The notes under the pieces are model-generated. The model saw only the letters and a list, made by a program, of their open reading frames with translations, did not search any database and had not been told where the DNA came from. A stretch of DNA of 64,000 bases from Gammaproteobacteria bacterium (GTDB lineage Bacteria > Pseudomonadota > Gammaproteobacteria > DSM-16500), in the NCBI GenBank assembly GCA_014132615.1, contig BMAH01000025.1, positions 28,154 to 92,153 on the forward strand, in the 5' to 3' direction. The position numbers and the translations under genes are program-made. Positions 1 to 12,460 of this stretch are shown in pieces (position 1 is the stretch's first letter; every line of letters begins with the position of its first letter).

Positions 1-522
1 TAAGGTGTCATGCAAAGTTTGTGAAGTTTCATCAGGACGCAATGTATAATTTTCTTTATAAAGCATAGGACCTGTGTCTAACCCTTCATCCATTTGCATA
101 ATAGTAACCGCTGTTTCTTTATCGCCTGCAAAAATAGTGCGCTGTATGGGTGCTGCTCCGCGCCAGCGCGGTAACAAAGAAGGATGAATATTAATACAAC
201 CAAAACGCGGGGTGCGAAGCACTGCGCTAGGGAGCAATAAACCATAAGCGGCAACAACCATGACATCGGCTTGTAAAGAAGCCAGCACTTCTTGTTCGTG
301 GCTTTCTTTTAATGATTTAGGCTGATAAATAGGCAGTTTATATTCCAGCGCTAGATTCTTTACTGCACTGCAAGTCGTTTTTAAACCTCTGCCTGCTGGC
401 TTATCCGGTTGAGTATACACAGCCACTATAGTGTGATGGGTTGCTAGTAATGCTTCTAATGCGTGGGCAGCAAATTCAGGTGTGCCTGCAAAAATAATTT
501 TTAGTGGGGGCAGCTCTGTCAC
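1..522 (-). CDS. fmt: Methionyl-tRNA formyltransferase, 5' part (runs off the window)
   Basis: Formylates the methionine on initiator tRNA using 10-formyltetrahydrofolate. The reading frame stays open from a GTG at 520-522 to the left edge, giving 174 residues. The start reads [17 protein letters not shown], the usual Fmt N-terminus. Further in are [17 protein letters not shown] (catalytic Asn and His) and [11 protein letters not shown] (catalytic Asp), so the formyltransferase domain is nearly complete; the C-terminal tRNA-binding domain lies outside. The GTG overlaps the TGA stop of def (GTGA), which implies translational coupling. def-fmt is a conserved pair: Fmt adds the formyl group that Def later removes. 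Identity is firm; truncation is only due to the window edge. Confidence 0.95.
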   Translation of the reverse strand, partial: MTELPPLKIIFAGTPEFAAHALEALLATHHTIVAVYTQPDKPAGRGLKTTCSAVKNLALEYKLPIYQPKSLKESHEQEVLASLQADVMVVAAYGLLLPSAVLRTPRFGCINIHPSLLPRWRGAAPIQRTIFAGDKETAVTIMQMDEGLDTGPMLYKENYTLRPDETSQTLHDTL

Positions 523-1031
523 TCGCGATTCTCTAATTTTTGACTTTTTTCTATTTTTTTACGAATGCGTTCTTGCTTTAATTTAGATAAACGATCAATA
601 AACAAAATGCCATCTAAGTGATCGATTTCATGTTGTATGCAAGTTGCCATTAATTCTGTGGCATCTAATTCAAACGGTTTACCTTCTATATCTTGAGCAC
701 GTAAACGCACTTTATATGCACGTTCTACTCTATCGTAAGCACCGCCGCCGACAGATAAGCAGCCTTCATTTTCGTATTGCTTACCTTCCCTACTTATAAT
801 TTCAGGATTTATGACGCAAATACGCTGATCTCTTGTATCTGAGACATCCATCACAAAAATACGCTGCTGAACATTAATTTGCGTAGCAGCTAACCCCACA
901 CCATTACTCTTATACATGGTTTCAAACATGTCATCGACTAGACGACGCAAATCAGCATCGAATTGCTCGACCGGCTTTGCTTTTATACGCAGCCTAGGAT
1001 CAGGTAAGGTTAAAATTGGTAATAAAGCCAT
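519..1031 (-). CDS. def: Peptide deformylase
   Basis: Removes the N-formyl group from nascent proteins. All three family motifs are present: GVGLAATQ (residues 44-51), EGCLS (89-93) and QHEIDH (133-138). The metal ligands are Cys91, His134 and His138, with Glu135 as catalytic base. The length of 170 residues is normal for the type 1 enzyme. The start ATG is preceded by a weak AGAGATA ribosome site. The gene overlaps fmt by four bases, so the two are probably made together. Confidence 0.97.
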   Translation of the reverse strand: MALLPILTLPDPRLRIKAKPVEQFDADLRRLVDDMFETMYKSNGVGLAATQINVQQRIFVMDVSDTRDQRICVINPEIISREGKQYENEGCLSVGGGAYDRVERAYKVRLRAQDIEGKPFELDATELMATCIQHEIDHLDGILFIDRLSKLKQERIRKKIEKSQKLENRE

Positions 1032-1087
1032 TATCTCTGCTCACTAAAATCGAAAGGCATTTTAGCACAGTTTAACTTAAAACCAAC

Positions 1088-2287
1088 TTAGAGATATTTT
1101 TCTTTTTCAATCAATACTATACGCTCTAAGCCTTGTTTGTATTTTTGCATAGCTTCTTGGGGCTCATCTAATTGCATAAGCAGATTGCCGTATTCTAGTG
1201 ATGCCTCTGCATTAGGACCTTGAGCTAAGCATTTTTCAAAATAGTCTTTAGCTTTACCCCAAAGCTGTATGCGCACACACAGTTTACCTAATAATAATAA
1301 AAGTTCAGGTTTAGGCCCGTACATCTTTAACCATGCACCTGCTATAACCAATTGACGATTCAAATTGGTAAAAGGCAAGTTGCCATATAGATTTGCCAAA
1401 CCTGCATGCCATTGATTTTTTAATGTTTTGCGAATTAAATCTTCAGCTTCTTTAGTAGCAGAAAAATGTATTAATTGTCTTGAATAAGCAAACACAATGT
1501 CAGGATTTTTACGTAAGTATCTTGGAATTTCCTGCCAAATTTGATTTACATCATCCAAACTGATAATGGTAGGCGAATGAAACCGCTCGCAATATAAGTT
1601 TTTTTCAAACTGCTCTAATTGCATGTCTGTTAAAACTTTTGCTTTTCTTAGCGAAGGTAGAATAGCTTGCAGTGCTTTCCAATCACCTAATCTCACATAC
1701 ACTTTTTCTAATAAAGAAAGTACGCGTGGATGTCTTGGTGAAATTTGACGTAAGTGATTGAGTGTTGCTATCGTTTGTTCAAATTGCCCCTGTTCAAATT
1801 CGAGCTCTGCTTTGGTAATACCAATAGCAAGATCAGCCTGAGGCGCAATTTCATAGGCTTTTTGTATATATTGGTCACGACGTTGGTATGCATTTTGTTC
1901 TTGTGCAGCTTTGGCTGCGCCTAAATAATTAATTAATGGTTCCGCTGTTTGATTAACACCTGCAAGTAAAAAACGTTCTGCTTTTTTAAAACGACTTTCA
2001 ATTAATAAAGTTAAACCATGTTGTGTCTTAGTATAAAATTTTTGTTCGCGTCTGAAGCGCAACCAATTTTTAAATTTAAACCATAAAAATTGTGTACCAT
2101 CGATAATATGAATTAAGAAATAAAATAAGCATAAGAAAATAAGTAGCGCCAACAAGGCAAACCAAATTGGCATTTGCACCATCCAAGGCTCGTAGGCGAT
2201 AAATAAAAACCCTGGATGCCTTGCAACTTCAATTCCAACCCAAACAGAGGCAACCAATAGCAATAAAAAAATAATTAAACGCCACAT
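1088..2287 (-). CDS. hemY: HemY, inner-membrane TPR protein of heme cluster
   Basis: HemY is a conserved inner-membrane protein of gammaproteobacterial hem operons; its exact role is unsettled and it should not be confused with the Bacillus protoporphyrinogen oxidase of the same name. Two hydrophobic segments occupy about residues 3-22 and 40-62, followed by a long cytoplasmic or periplasmic helical region with TPR-like repeats, for example around residues 165-200 and 330-390. The length of 399 residues is typical. It lies 9 bases after hemX and ends the hemCDXY order, which supports the call. Confidence 0.92.
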   Translation of the reverse strand: MWRLIIFLLLLVASVWVGIEVARHPGFLFIAYEPWMVQMPIWFALLALLIFLCLFYFLIHIIDGTQFLWFKFKNWLRFRREQKFYTKTQHGLTLLIESRFKKAERFLLAGVNQTAEPLINYLGAAKAAQEQNAYQRRDQYIQKAYEIAPQADLAIGITKAELEFEQGQFEQTIATLNHLRQISPRHPRVLSLLEKVYVRLGDWKALQAILPSLRKAKVLTDMQLEQFEKNLYCERFHSPTIISLDDVNQIWQEIPRYLRKNPDIVFAYSRQLIHFSATKEAEDLIRKTLKNQWHAGLANLYGNLPFTNLNRQLVIAGAWLKMYGPKPELLLLLGKLCVRIQLWGKAKDYFEKCLAQGPNAEASLEYGNLLMQLDEPQEAMQKYKQGLERIVLIEKEKYL

Positions 2288-2296
2288 AAAAACTCC

Positions 2297-3325
2297 TTAT
2301 TGCTGAGTTGTATTAGCTGCAGTATTGGTAAAATAAGTGTCAAATAAGCTAAGCGTTGTCGATAAATTTAAATTTGGCGGTGTAAAATCGACTGATTGTA
2401 AATTTTGCAATTGTTGTAGTACGGTTTTAGTTATTTCTGAATCGGGAATAAAATAACTTTTTATCCATGCTTGCTGGCGTTCTAAACTTGTGCGATATAC
2501 TTTTGCATTGCCATTAAGCACAGCCCACAATGTATTTTCCATTTGTGCATGTAAGTTTTGGTATAAAAACATTTTTTCATCGGGTAACACTAAAGGCAGC
2601 GCGTCTTTACCATTGTATTTAACAATCACAATTTTTTGTAACGTTTGCCAGGTTTTATCTAAGCCTTTGCGCCACCATGTTGTGCTAGGTGAACCTGCAT
2701 CAACACTTGTTTCTTGCGGCTTTAATGGTTGATAAGAAAGTGGCAGCTTATCGTATTGCGCATCGAGTGCCGTTAACTTGATATATAAGTCAGTAATATC
2801 TACTGTTTTTATGGTTTCTAATGCCGCAATATCAGTTGCAACGGCTTTACGTAAAGCTAATAATTTAGGATCTTGTAAATCACTTAAAATTTCATTAGCA
2901 CGTTTAAGCAATGCTAAAGCTAAAGGAATATGTTGAGTGAATTGTAATTCATCATTGGCTAATTTAACAACTTGCTGGGCCTCAGCAACACGCCATTTAT
3001 CCATATTGCCTTTTTGCGCCTGCCCCCAATCGTCCATAATTTTTTCTTGCTGAGCTAAGGTTATTTCATTTTTTTCATTCGCTTTTGATAATGCTTCATT
3101 ATTATTTTTTAATTCTGTTAATGCATTTTCTTGCACACTAACTTGATTTTGCAAATCACTCACATTTTTAGCAAGCGTCATACTGTTTTTTGCTAATTGG
3201 AAATAACCGTAACCTAGCACGCTTATCAAAGCTAATAAGGCAATTAAAACGAGTAGAAATCCCCATTTCTTTTTTGGAGGTTTAGAGGGACTCACGACTT
3301 TTTCTTCAGTGATAAGTTCAGACAT
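2297..3325 (-). CDS. hemX: HemX family membrane protein
   Basis: Member of the gammaproteobacterial HemX family found between hemD and hemY; historically annotated as a uroporphyrinogen-III methyltransferase-like protein, but it lacks methyltransferase motifs. A cytoplasmic N-terminus rich in Lys and Pro leads into one membrane helix (about residues 22-43), then a coiled coil (about 50-95), then a soluble helical domain. The call rests on this architecture together with its position one base after hemD and just before hemY. The ribosome site AGGAAATAAT precedes the start. Confidence 0.9.
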   Translation of the reverse strand: MSELITEEKVVSPSKPPKKKWGFLLVLIALLALISVLGYGYFQLAKNSMTLAKNVSDLQNQVSVQENALTELKNNNEALSKANEKNEITLAQQEKIMDDWGQAQKGNMDKWRVAEAQQVVKLANDELQFTQHIPLALALLKRANEILSDLQDPKLLALRKAVATDIAALETIKTVDITDLYIKLTALDAQYDKLPLSYQPLKPQETSVDAGSPSTTWWRKGLDKTWQTLQKIVIVKYNGKDALPLVLPDEKMFLYQNLHAQMENTLWAVLNGNAKVYRTSLERQQAWIKSYFIPDSEITKTVLQQLQNLQSVDFTPPNLNLSTTLSLFDTYFTNTAANTTQQ

Positions 3326-3326
3326 A

Positions 3327-4085
3327 TTATTTCCTCATCTTAGCCAGGGTATCTAAAATGGCTTGCTGACTTGCGTTAACTGTCACCCATATTGTCTGAA
3401 AACCCAAATCTTGCGCAAGCGTTTTTATCCTCTCACTTACCACTAAAAGTGGAGTGAGACGTAAGTAAGACCAATTCTCAGGGCCTAGCATATTTTTTAA
3501 ATTATTAACACTTTCAAATGAAGTGCACACAATACAATCAAAAGGCTGTTGCTTTAGGCGCTTGATGCAATCGCTAATATCTACTGGAGGTGCTATTCGT
3601 TGATACACAACAACAGGTAAAATATGCGCACCTCTTTCAGCTAACACACTATCTATTTTTTCTCGACCACCTTCACCGCGAACAATAGCAATTTTTTTAT
3701 TCTTTACCGATTGAAATTGAGATAAAGCAAGCACCCCCTCACTAGTCCACTCAGACGGAATAATGTCAACATTAAATCCCGCTTCAGTTAAGACGTAAGC
3801 TGTACCTACTCCTACTGCAGCTAATTTCACTGTGCTAGGCAAAATTTGGCTCTGCATAAACTTTAAACTAGCTTTTACTGCTTGCGGGCTAATGAAAATT
3901 AGCCAATCTTGTTCTGCTAATTGTGTCACTGCATTTAACAATGCTTGTTGATCAGGCGCCGAAGTAAAAGCTATCGTTGGAAAATAAAATGCTTGGCCAT
4001 GCAGTTTTTCAATCTCTGCACATAATTGTACACCCTGAGGTTCAGGCCGGGTAACAAGAATATGCATGCCTTGCAAATTAATCAT
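3327..4085 (-). CDS. hemD: Uroporphyrinogen-III synthase
   Basis: Cyclises hydroxymethylbilane to uroporphyrinogen III, the branch point to heme, siroheme and cobalamin. The family is poorly conserved; visible marks are the N-terminal ILVTRPEPQG strand-turn, the TSFESVNNL region in the second lobe and a length of about 250 residues. The ATG at 4083-4085 is preferred over an upstream GTG at 4092-4094; both fall inside the end of hemC, so translation is probably coupled. The position between hemC and hemX strengthens the assignment. Confidence 0.9.
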   Translation of the reverse strand: MINLQGMHILVTRPEPQGVQLCAEIEKLHGQAFYFPTIAFTSAPDQQALLNAVTQLAEQDWLIFISPQAVKASLKFMQSQILPSTVKLAAVGVGTAYVLTEAGFNVDIIPSEWTSEGVLALSQFQSVKNKKIAIVRGEGGREKIDSVLAERGAHILPVVVYQRIAPPVDISDCIKRLKQQPFDCIVCTSFESVNNLKNMLGPENWSYLRLTPLLVVSERIKTLAQDLGFQTIWVTVNASQQAILDTLAKMRK

Positions 4086-5004
4086 AAAATTCACTTAATA
4101 ATGCATCAGCGCCTAATGCTTGCAATTCTGCACCTGCGCTTTTCCCTAACATCTGCGCTTGATCGCGCTTGCCTTCTTGTTGGGTGCGAATAATTTTGCT
4201 GCCGTTACGCCCAGATACTAAACCTTGCAAGTACACATGATTGCCTAACATTTCCGCATAAGCTGCAACGGGCACCTTACAACCACCCCCAATTTGCGTA
4301 CATAATGCTCGCTCAGCACTGACGCAATCAAATGTGATGCTATCTATTAATGGATAAATTAATTGCAGTATTTCTTCATCCCCTTCTCTGCACTCTATCC
4401 CTAATGCGCCTTGTCCTGCCGCAGGTAAGCAAGTTTCTATTGGTAAATAGCTATTAATTCTATGCTCTAATCCCATGCGTTTTAAACCGGCGCTAGCTAA
4501 AATGATGGCATCAAATTGCCCTTCATCTAGCCGCTTTAAGCGTGTTTGAATATTGCCGCGTAAATTTTTCATTTCTAAATCAGGCCGCAGAGCCTGCATT
4601 TGAGTCTGACGGCGCAAACTCGATGTGCCTAGCACTGCACCATTTGGTAAGTCATCTAGCGAATTGAATCGATTCGAAATAAAGGCATCGCGCGCATCTT
4701 CTCGCTTAAGCATGACTGGCAAAATTAAGCCTTTGGGTAATTCCATAGGCACATCTTTCATAGAATGCACTGCAATATCTGCACGGCCATCAAATAAAGC
4801 TTCTTCTAACTCTTTAACAAATAATCCTTTGCCGCCAATATCGGTCAATGTGACTTCTAAGCGCTTGTCCGCCTCTGTCGTGATACCTAACAATTCAATA
4901 GCTAGCTCTGGATGGTGTTGTTTAAGTAATGCACTAACAATATGGGCTTGCTCTAAAGCAAGCGGGCTTTCGCGCGTTGCAATGATTAAACGTTGTTTGG
5001 TCAT
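4078..5004 (-). CDS. hemC: Porphobilinogen deaminase (hydroxymethylbilane synthase)
   Basis: Polymerises four porphobilinogens into hydroxymethylbilane in the cytosol. The N-terminus reads RLIIATRESPLALEQA, and HSMKDVP and GTSSLRRQ are the classic substrate-contact motifs. The dipyrromethane cofactor cysteine sits in GGGCKVP near residue 243. The start was placed at the ATG encoding MTKQRL because it gives the usual family N-terminus; another in-frame ATG lies 18 bases upstream (5020-5022). First gene of the hemCDXY run. Confidence 0.97.
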   Translation of the reverse strand: MTKQRLIIATRESPLALEQAHIVSALLKQHHPELAIELLGITTEADKRLEVTLTDIGGKGLFVKELEEALFDGRADIAVHSMKDVPMELPKGLILPVMLKREDARDAFISNRFNSLDDLPNGAVLGTSSLRRQTQMQALRPDLEMKNLRGNIQTRLKRLDEGQFDAIILASAGLKRMGLEHRINSYLPIETCLPAAGQGALGIECREGDEEILQLIYPLIDSITFDCVSAERALCTQIGGGCKVPVAAYAEMLGNHVYLQGLVSGRNGSKIIRTQQEGKRDQAQMLGKSAGAELQALGADALLSEFYD

Positions 5005-5092
5005 AAAATGGTAATCTTGCATTTTAATTATTTATTACCCATTATCATACCGATGCCCATGGTTTGCGAGTATTAAATTTTGAGATGCCTAC

Positions 5093-5890
5093 ATGACTGA
5101 TCAATTATTAAAAAGTTACGCGATTCAAATACAGCAAAAATTGTATGAGAAAGAAGCAGACGAGCACCATGTTGCTGTTTACGAAACTGAACCTTATGGC
5201 CGTATGTTAGCGATTAATCATCAGCCTATACTTGCTGAACGCGATAGCTTTTTTTATCACGAAATGATGGTGCATCCTGCGTTATTTACTCATGTGAATC
5301 CCAAAAGCGTTGCTATTATAGGGCATCATTACGGTATTTTAGAGGAAGTGTTAAAACATCCTGATATTGATCGTATCGTTTGTATTGCTGATAATTTATT
5401 GCTAGATGAAGCAGTTAAAGAATATTTTTCGCAATACCAGCAAGTTAATAATGATAAACGCGTAGAATTTCATTCACTAAGCTTAAAAGATTGGCTCTCT
5501 CAAAATAAAACGATGACCCTTGATGTTGTCATCAAAAACCAATTACCTATAAATATTGACAAAAAGCAGGATGAAACTTATTACCAATTAGTCAGTGAAC
5601 AAGGAATATTAATTAAACCCTGTCCCTCTTCCTTATTAGAGATAACATTACTAAATACGTTCACTACAAATAGCAGACAAGCCGGTTTTAATAGCATTCA
5701 ATTTCTTAATTTTCCTCAACCGAGCTTCCCTTCTGGTTGGCGCACATTAATGATGGCAACCAAGATGCCTATTTTTAAACGAATCAGAGAGAAAGATATT
5801 TACAATCGAAGTTTTAACACGCGCTATTACAATTACGATATGCACAAGGCAGCGCTTGCGCTGCCTGAGTTTGTGCAAACTATGATATAA
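5093..5890 (+). CDS. Spermidine synthase homologue lacking active-site motifs
   Basis: The fold is that of spermidine synthase (SpeE). Residues 35-66 (YGRMLAINHQPILAERD, then YHEMMVHPAL) and the C-terminal RYYNYDMHKAALALPEFVQ align well with E. coli SpeE. The functional core does not. Where SpeE has the GGGDG loop that binds decarboxylated SAM, this protein has IIGHHYG (75-81). The acidic residue that normally binds the cofactor and the DxxDP catalytic stretch are replaced (CIADN around 97-101, VVIKNQLPIN at 145-154). The frame is intact over 265 residues, so it appears to be a maintained pseudoenzyme or one with a new activity. It is divergent from hemC. Confidence 0.8.
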   Translation: MTDQLLKSYAIQIQQKLYEKEADEHHVAVYETEPYGRMLAINHQPILAERDSFFYHEMMVHPALFTHVNPKSVAIIGHHYGILEEVLKHPDIDRIVCIADNLLLDEAVKEYFSQYQQVNNDKRVEFHSLSLKDWLSQNKTMTLDVVIKNQLPINIDKKQDETYYQLVSEQGILIKPCPSSLLEITLLNTFTTNSRQAGFNSIQFLNFPQPSFPSGWRTLMMATKMPIFKRIREKDIYNRSFNTRYYNYDMHKAALALPEFVQTMI

Positions 5891-5914
5891 AATTATATAA
5901 AATGATGGAAAATC

Positions 5915-6160
5915 TTATAGCTTTGCTCCCTTAGGCGAAGCTGAGTCATTTGGTCTATTTTCAGCTTCAACATTTTTACCTATTGCCACCCAGTTATTCT
6001 CAATAAAATTATGATAGTAACTATCTACTTCCCACGGTTTTTTACAGTACAGCTCTAGTCTTTTTAAACTTTCTCTAGCTTTAGCTTCTGCAAGTAGTTC
6101 TTTTGTTCGCTCGTTAGGCCATTTAGTACTTTTTTTGACAAAAAAACGGGGTCCGCTCAT
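5915..6160 (-). CDS. Small hypothetical protein
   Basis: Unrecognised protein of 81 residues, basic at the N-terminus (MSGPRFFVKKSTKWP), with a predicted helical stretch (about residues 17-40) and a polar C-terminal tail. It has no signal peptide or membrane helix. Reality is supported by a strong ribosome site (TAAGGAAAG) a few bases before the ATG and by lack of any competing frame. It converges with the SpeE-like gene, leaving 24 bases between them. Confidence 0.6.
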   Translation of the reverse strand: MSGPRFFVKKSTKWPNERTKELLAEAKARESLKRLELYCKKPWEVDSYYHNFIENNWVAIGKNVEAENRPNDSASPKGAKL

Positions 6161-6363
6161 TTTCTTTCCTTAATGTACGATTAATTAATCATAGAAAATA
6201 TTAGTTAATTATATTTGTATAAATTTAAAACTTACTATAAAGATATTAATATTAAATCCTTCTTTGCACATTTCGTAGAAAATACCAGAAATATAAAATT
6301 CATTACTGCCCCAACTTAAGTTACGCTATACTATCCAGCCAAACATGTAGCAGGAAATCCTAT

Positions 6364-6621
6364 ATGTCCAAAACCAGTTTCATGAAAAATCTGGCATCAC
6401 AATTGAGTGAAGCCCTCCCCTCTCATGTCAGCGCCTTAAAAAAGGATTTTGAAAAAAACTGCCAAGCTATACTCACTAAAGCTTTTGCTAAATTTGATTT
6501 AGTGACACGGGAAGAATTTGATATTCAAACTAAAGTACTTGCCCGCACTCGCAAAAAACTTGAAGAGCTTGAGAAACATCTTAAAGAACTTGAAGCGCTT
6601 TCACGTAAAAAATCTGGTTAA
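6364..6621 (+). CDS. ubiK: UbiK (YqiC), ubiquinone biosynthesis accessory factor
   Basis: Short helical protein of the BMFP/YqiC family, which assists aerobic ubiquinone synthesis by binding UbiJ and the Ubi complex at the membrane. The 85 residues show the family plan: an amphipathic N-terminal helix, the conserved VTREEFDIQ stretch around residue 47, and a C-terminal coiled coil rich in Lys, Leu and Glu (about 55-80). The gap to nudF is two bases, so they are probably co-transcribed. A possible promoter -10 box (TATACT, 6327-6332) lies upstream but its -35 is weak. Confidence 0.88.
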   Translation: MSKTSFMKNLASQLSEALPSHVSALKKDFEKNCQAILTKAFAKFDLVTREEFDIQTKVLARTRKKLEELEKHLKELEALSRKKSG

Positions 6622-6623
6622 TT

Positions 6624-9160
<2,537 letters not shown>

Positions 9161-9162
9161 TT

Positions 9163-11397
9163 ATGGCAACAACATATAACATTGAGCGTGTTCCCGTATA
9201 CGAATACGCAGAGAAAGCCTATCTTGATTACTCCATGTACGTTATTTTAGATAGAGCACTGCCTCACATAGGTGACGGTTTAAAGCCAGTACAACGTCGT
9301 ATTGTCTACGCTATGTCTGAATTAGGTTTAAAAGTTACCGCAAAATTTAAAAAATCAGCACGTACTATTGGTGACGTATTAGGTAAATTTCACCCTCATG
9401 GTGATACAGCTTGCTATGAAGCATTAGTATTAATGGCACAACCTTTCTCTTATCGTTATCCATTAATCGAGGGGCAAGGTAACTTTGGTTCGCCAGATGA
9501 TCCTAAATCATTTGCTGCCATGCGTTATACAGAATCGCGTTTATCTGCTTACGCCGATATTTTTCTAGCAGAAATTGAAGCAGGGACGGTTGATTGGGTA
9601 CCTAATTTTGACGGCACTTTACGTGAACCAGCTATTTTACCTGCACGTTTGCCTAACGTTTTATTAAATGGCACAACCGGTATTGCTGTTGGCATGGCAA
9701 CCGACATTCCACCGCATAACTTGCGCGAAATTGTTGCTGCTTTAACACATTTACTTGAAGACCCTAAAGCAACTTTAAATGACATTTATCCTTTAGTCCC
9801 CGCCCCTGACTTCCCAACGGAAGCAGAAATTATTACACCTAAAGATGACATTAAAGAAATGTATCGCACAGGCAATGGTGCTATACGTATGCGCGCAGTT
9901 TATACGGAAGAAGACGGGGAAATTATTATCACCGCACTTCCTTATCAAGTTTCTGGTGCAAAAGTACTTGAGCAAATAGCCCAGCAAATGCAAGACAAGA
10001 AGTTACCGTTAGTTTCAGATTTACGCGATGAGTCTGATCATGAAAATCCAACTCGCTTAGTCATTGTACCGCGTTCCAATCGCGTAGATGTGTTTGCTCT
10101 AATGGATCATTTATTTGCAACCACAGATCTTGAACGTAGCTATCGTGTGAATTTAAACATGATAGGTTTAAACGGCCGTCCACAAGTGAAAGGTTTGGTG
10201 CAAATACTCAATGAATGGCTTGAATACCGCTTAACGACTGTTAAACGGCGCTTACAATATCGCTTAGATGTCATTAACCATCGTTTACACATACTTGAAG
10301 GGTTAATGATTGTTTATCTTAATTTAGATGAAGTAATACGAATCATCCGCAAAGAGGATGAGCCTAAATCCGTATTGATGAAGCGCTTTAAATTAAGCGA
10401 TGAACAGGCAGATGCTATTCTTGATACGCGCTTACGTCATTTAGCAAAATTAGAAGAAATGCAAATTAGACGTGAGCAAGATACCTTAACTAAAGAACGC
10501 GATAATATAGAAAAAACACTAGGTTCTCCTGCTAAACTTAAAAAATTAATTCGTGATGAATTAACAACTATTGCAGATAAAGTAGGTGATAAACGTAAAT
10601 CTCCATTGGTTAAGCGTAAAGAAGCGCAGGCCATGAAGGAAACAGAAATTTTACCTACTGAACCCATTACCGTTGTGTTATCAAACAAAGGTTGGGTGCG
10701 CTCTGCTAAAGGTCATGAAGTAGATCCTACCGCACTTAATTACAAAGCAGGTGATGAATATCAATCTTCTGCAATGGGTAAAAGCAATCAGGCAGCTACC
10801 TTTTTTGATACGACAGGTCGTTCTTATTCACTTCCTGCCCACACTTTACCTTCAGCGCGCGGACAAGGTGAACCACTCACCGGTAAGTTAAATCCTCCAC
10901 CATTAGCTGAATTTATCAGTGTATTAATGGGTGAACCTGAACAATTACTCGTATTAGCATCTGATGCTGGTTACGGCTTCATTGCAAAATTAGACGATTT
11001 ATCTGGGAAAAATCGCGGTGGTAAAGCAGTGCTTTCTGTACCTAAAGGATCGAAAGCATTAGCACCTAAATTTATAGCTGATGCTAAAAAAGATTATATC
11101 GCTACTGTTTCAAATACTGGGTATTTATTAATCTTCCCACTTGCTGATTTGCCCCAATTAGCAAAGGGTAAAGGTAACAAATTAATGAATATTCCTTCAG
11201 CAAAAGTCGCTTCTCGCGAAGAGTATGCGGTTGATATTGCCGTGTTAAATGCTAGCCAAAACTTACTAATAGTGGGTGATGGTAAGCCTTTTGTATTAAA
11301 GCCTGCTGATTGGAAAAACTTTATTGGTGAAAGAGCACAACGCGGATCTAAATTACCTCGCGGTTGCAGACATGTCGCGAAATTAAAAGTGGAATAA
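9163..11397 (+). CDS. parC: DNA topoisomerase IV subunit A
   Basis: Breakage-reunion subunit of topoisomerase IV. The catalytic tyrosine is in [11 protein letters not shown] (near residue 120). The quinolone-resistance region reads [13 protein letters not shown], with Thr where E. coli ParC has Ser80. The C-terminal half contains the degenerate beta-pinwheel blades expected of ParC, not GyrA: there is no clear GyrA box. The length of 744 residues is normal. It is the last gene of the ubiK-nudF-parE-parC run and is followed by a strong terminator. Confidence 0.96.
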   Translation: MATTYNIERVPVYEYAEKAYLDYSMYVILDRALPHIGDGLKPVQRRIVYAMSELGLKVTAKFKKSARTIGDVLGKFHPHGDTACYEALVLMAQPFSYRYPLIEGQGNFGSPDDPKSFAAMRYTESRLSAYADIFLAEIEAGTVDWVPNFDGTLREPAILPARLPNVLLNGTTGIAVGMATDIPPHNLREIVAALTHLLEDPKATLNDIYPLVPAPDFPTEAEIITPKDDIKEMYRTGNGAIRMRAVYTEEDGEIIITALPYQVSGAKVLEQIAQQMQDKKLPLVSDLRDESDHENPTRLVIVPRSNRVDVFALMDHLFATTDLERSYRVNLNMIGLNGRPQVKGLVQILNEWLEYRLTTVKRRLQYRLDVINHRLHILEGLMIVYLNLDEVIRIIRKEDEPKSVLMKRFKLSDEQADAILDTRLRHLAKLEEMQIRREQDTLTKERDNIEKTLGSPAKLKKLIRDELTTIADKVGDKRKSPLVKRKEAQAMKETEILPTEPITVVLSNKGWVRSAKGHEVDPTALNYKAGDEYQSSAMGKSNQAATFFDTTGRSYSLPAHTLPSARGQGEPLTGKLNPPPLAEFISVLMGEPEQLLVLASDAGYGFIAKLDDLSGKNRGGKAVLSVPKGSKALAPKFIADAKKDYIATVSNTGYLLIFPLADLPQLAKGKGNKLMNIPSAKVASREEYAVDIAVLNASQNLLIVGDGKPFVLKPADWKNFIGERAQRGSKLPRGCRHVAKLKVE

Positions 11398-11405
11398 AAT
11401 TAACT

Positions 11406-11435
11406 TAGCCCAGTAAGAACTGGGCTAGTTTTTTT
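11406..11435 (+). terminator. Rho-independent terminator after parC
   Basis: A perfect nine-base stem (TAGCCCAGT pairing with ACTGGGCTA) with a four-base loop spans 11406-11427 and is followed by seven T residues at 11429-11435. It begins nine bases past the parC stop and ends the topoisomerase operon before the converging secreted-protein gene. Confidence 0.93.
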
Positions 11436-11445
11436 ACATCAGCAT

Positions 11446-11913
11446 TTATTGCTTATACTGAGATTGTATATCTACCTTGATTGTACCTGGTGTAGCAACC
11501 AATCCATTCGCTGTATTAAATACTGGTGCCGTATCTTGCGACAACATAATTTGATTTGAATATTTGGTGGTATCTACGTTGAAAGTAAAAGGGCCTGTAT
11601 AGGTTTGCAATAAGCCCGCTACCATCACTGGCGTGACAGTGACTTGATGAACCGCAGTATTACACGCTTGTCCTTGCCCTGCCCTTAAAGTGAAATCAGC
11701 TTGATAAGCAAGTACAGTAGACCAGCATGCTTTTCCTGAAGCATCATCGTAAAATTGCACAGTAACAGAAGTCGGCGTCATACCCGTGCTTGCTGCCGCT
11801 GTATTTGCAAGAAAATTCACTAGCTGGATAACTTGCAGATAAGCTGTCTCAGCCGATGCAGCCCCTGAAAACATTAGGCACAATAGACTGACAAAATAGG
11901 CTCTCTTTTTCAT
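11446..11913 (-). CDS. Hypothetical secreted protein
   Basis: Unrecognised 155-residue protein. The N-terminus has a clear Sec signal peptide: KKR, then a hydrophobic stretch, then a likely cleavage after GAASA near residue 21. The mature part is rich in Thr, Val and Ala, contains two Cys residues (about 58 and 83) that could form a disulfide, and looks beta-rich. The start follows a ribosome site (AGGATAAA). It sits nine bases after a membrane-protein gene on the same strand, so the two may be co-transcribed. No function can be assigned. Confidence 0.7.
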   Translation of the reverse strand: MKKRAYFVSLLCLMFSGAASAETAYLQVIQLVNFLANTAAASTGMTPTSVTVQFYDDASGKACWSTVLAYQADFTLRAGQGQACNTAVHQVTVTPVMVAGLLQTYTGPFTFNVDTTKYSNQIMLSQDTAPVFNTANGLVATPGTIKVDIQSQYKQ

Positions 11914-11922
11914 CTTTTATCC

Positions 11923-12318
11923 TTAATATTGGCCCATCCAAAATCCAAAATAACAAAGGTATAAACCTATGAGTAAATTAATTAAACCGCCTATGTAGCA
12001 TATGGAAGGATGTTTACAAATTCTATCGATACGTGAGAGGGTTGCTTGTGGAAACCAAATATTGGCAACGCCTTTAAGGAAAATAATCCACGCTAATAAC
12101 GTGATGACAATATACCAAGCGGGATCCCAAAAATTATGTGAAACGACTAATAAGATACCTAAAATGAGTGTGACTACGCCCATCAACAACATTGCTACCG
12201 GTTCACGCCCCATCTCTTGCATAATAGCATTAAACCTAGAACTAGCTAAAAACGCACCAATACCGATAATCACAAGATATAAACCTAGCACCTTCGCAAG
12301 AAAAACTGAAATATCCAT
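11923..12318 (-). CDS. Small integral membrane protein, four helices
   Basis: Unrecognised polytopic protein of 131 residues with four hydrophobic segments (about residues 4-22, 37-56, 61-82 and 104-125). The start at MDISVFLAK was chosen because AAGGATGG lies at proper distance upstream; an upstream TTG start (12334-12336) would add six residues without a ribosome site. It precedes the secreted protein at 11446 by nine bases. Function unknown. Confidence 0.68.
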   Translation of the reverse strand: MDISVFLAKVLGLYLVIIGIGAFLASSRFNAIMQEMGREPVAMLLMGVVTLILGILLVVSHNFWDPAWYIVITLLAWIIFLKGVANIWFPQATLSRIDRICKHPSICYIGGLINLLIGLYLCYFGFWMGQY

Positions 12319-12460
12319 TTTCACCATCCTTGTCAAATTAACTTATTCATCATAACGGATTTCTAATTAAACATGAAATAGGTAACTGTTTACTAGAGAA
12401 TTATCATGAAGAGGGATTTAAGCTTAACCGTAGTAACCAATTGTTTACACCAATTTATAA

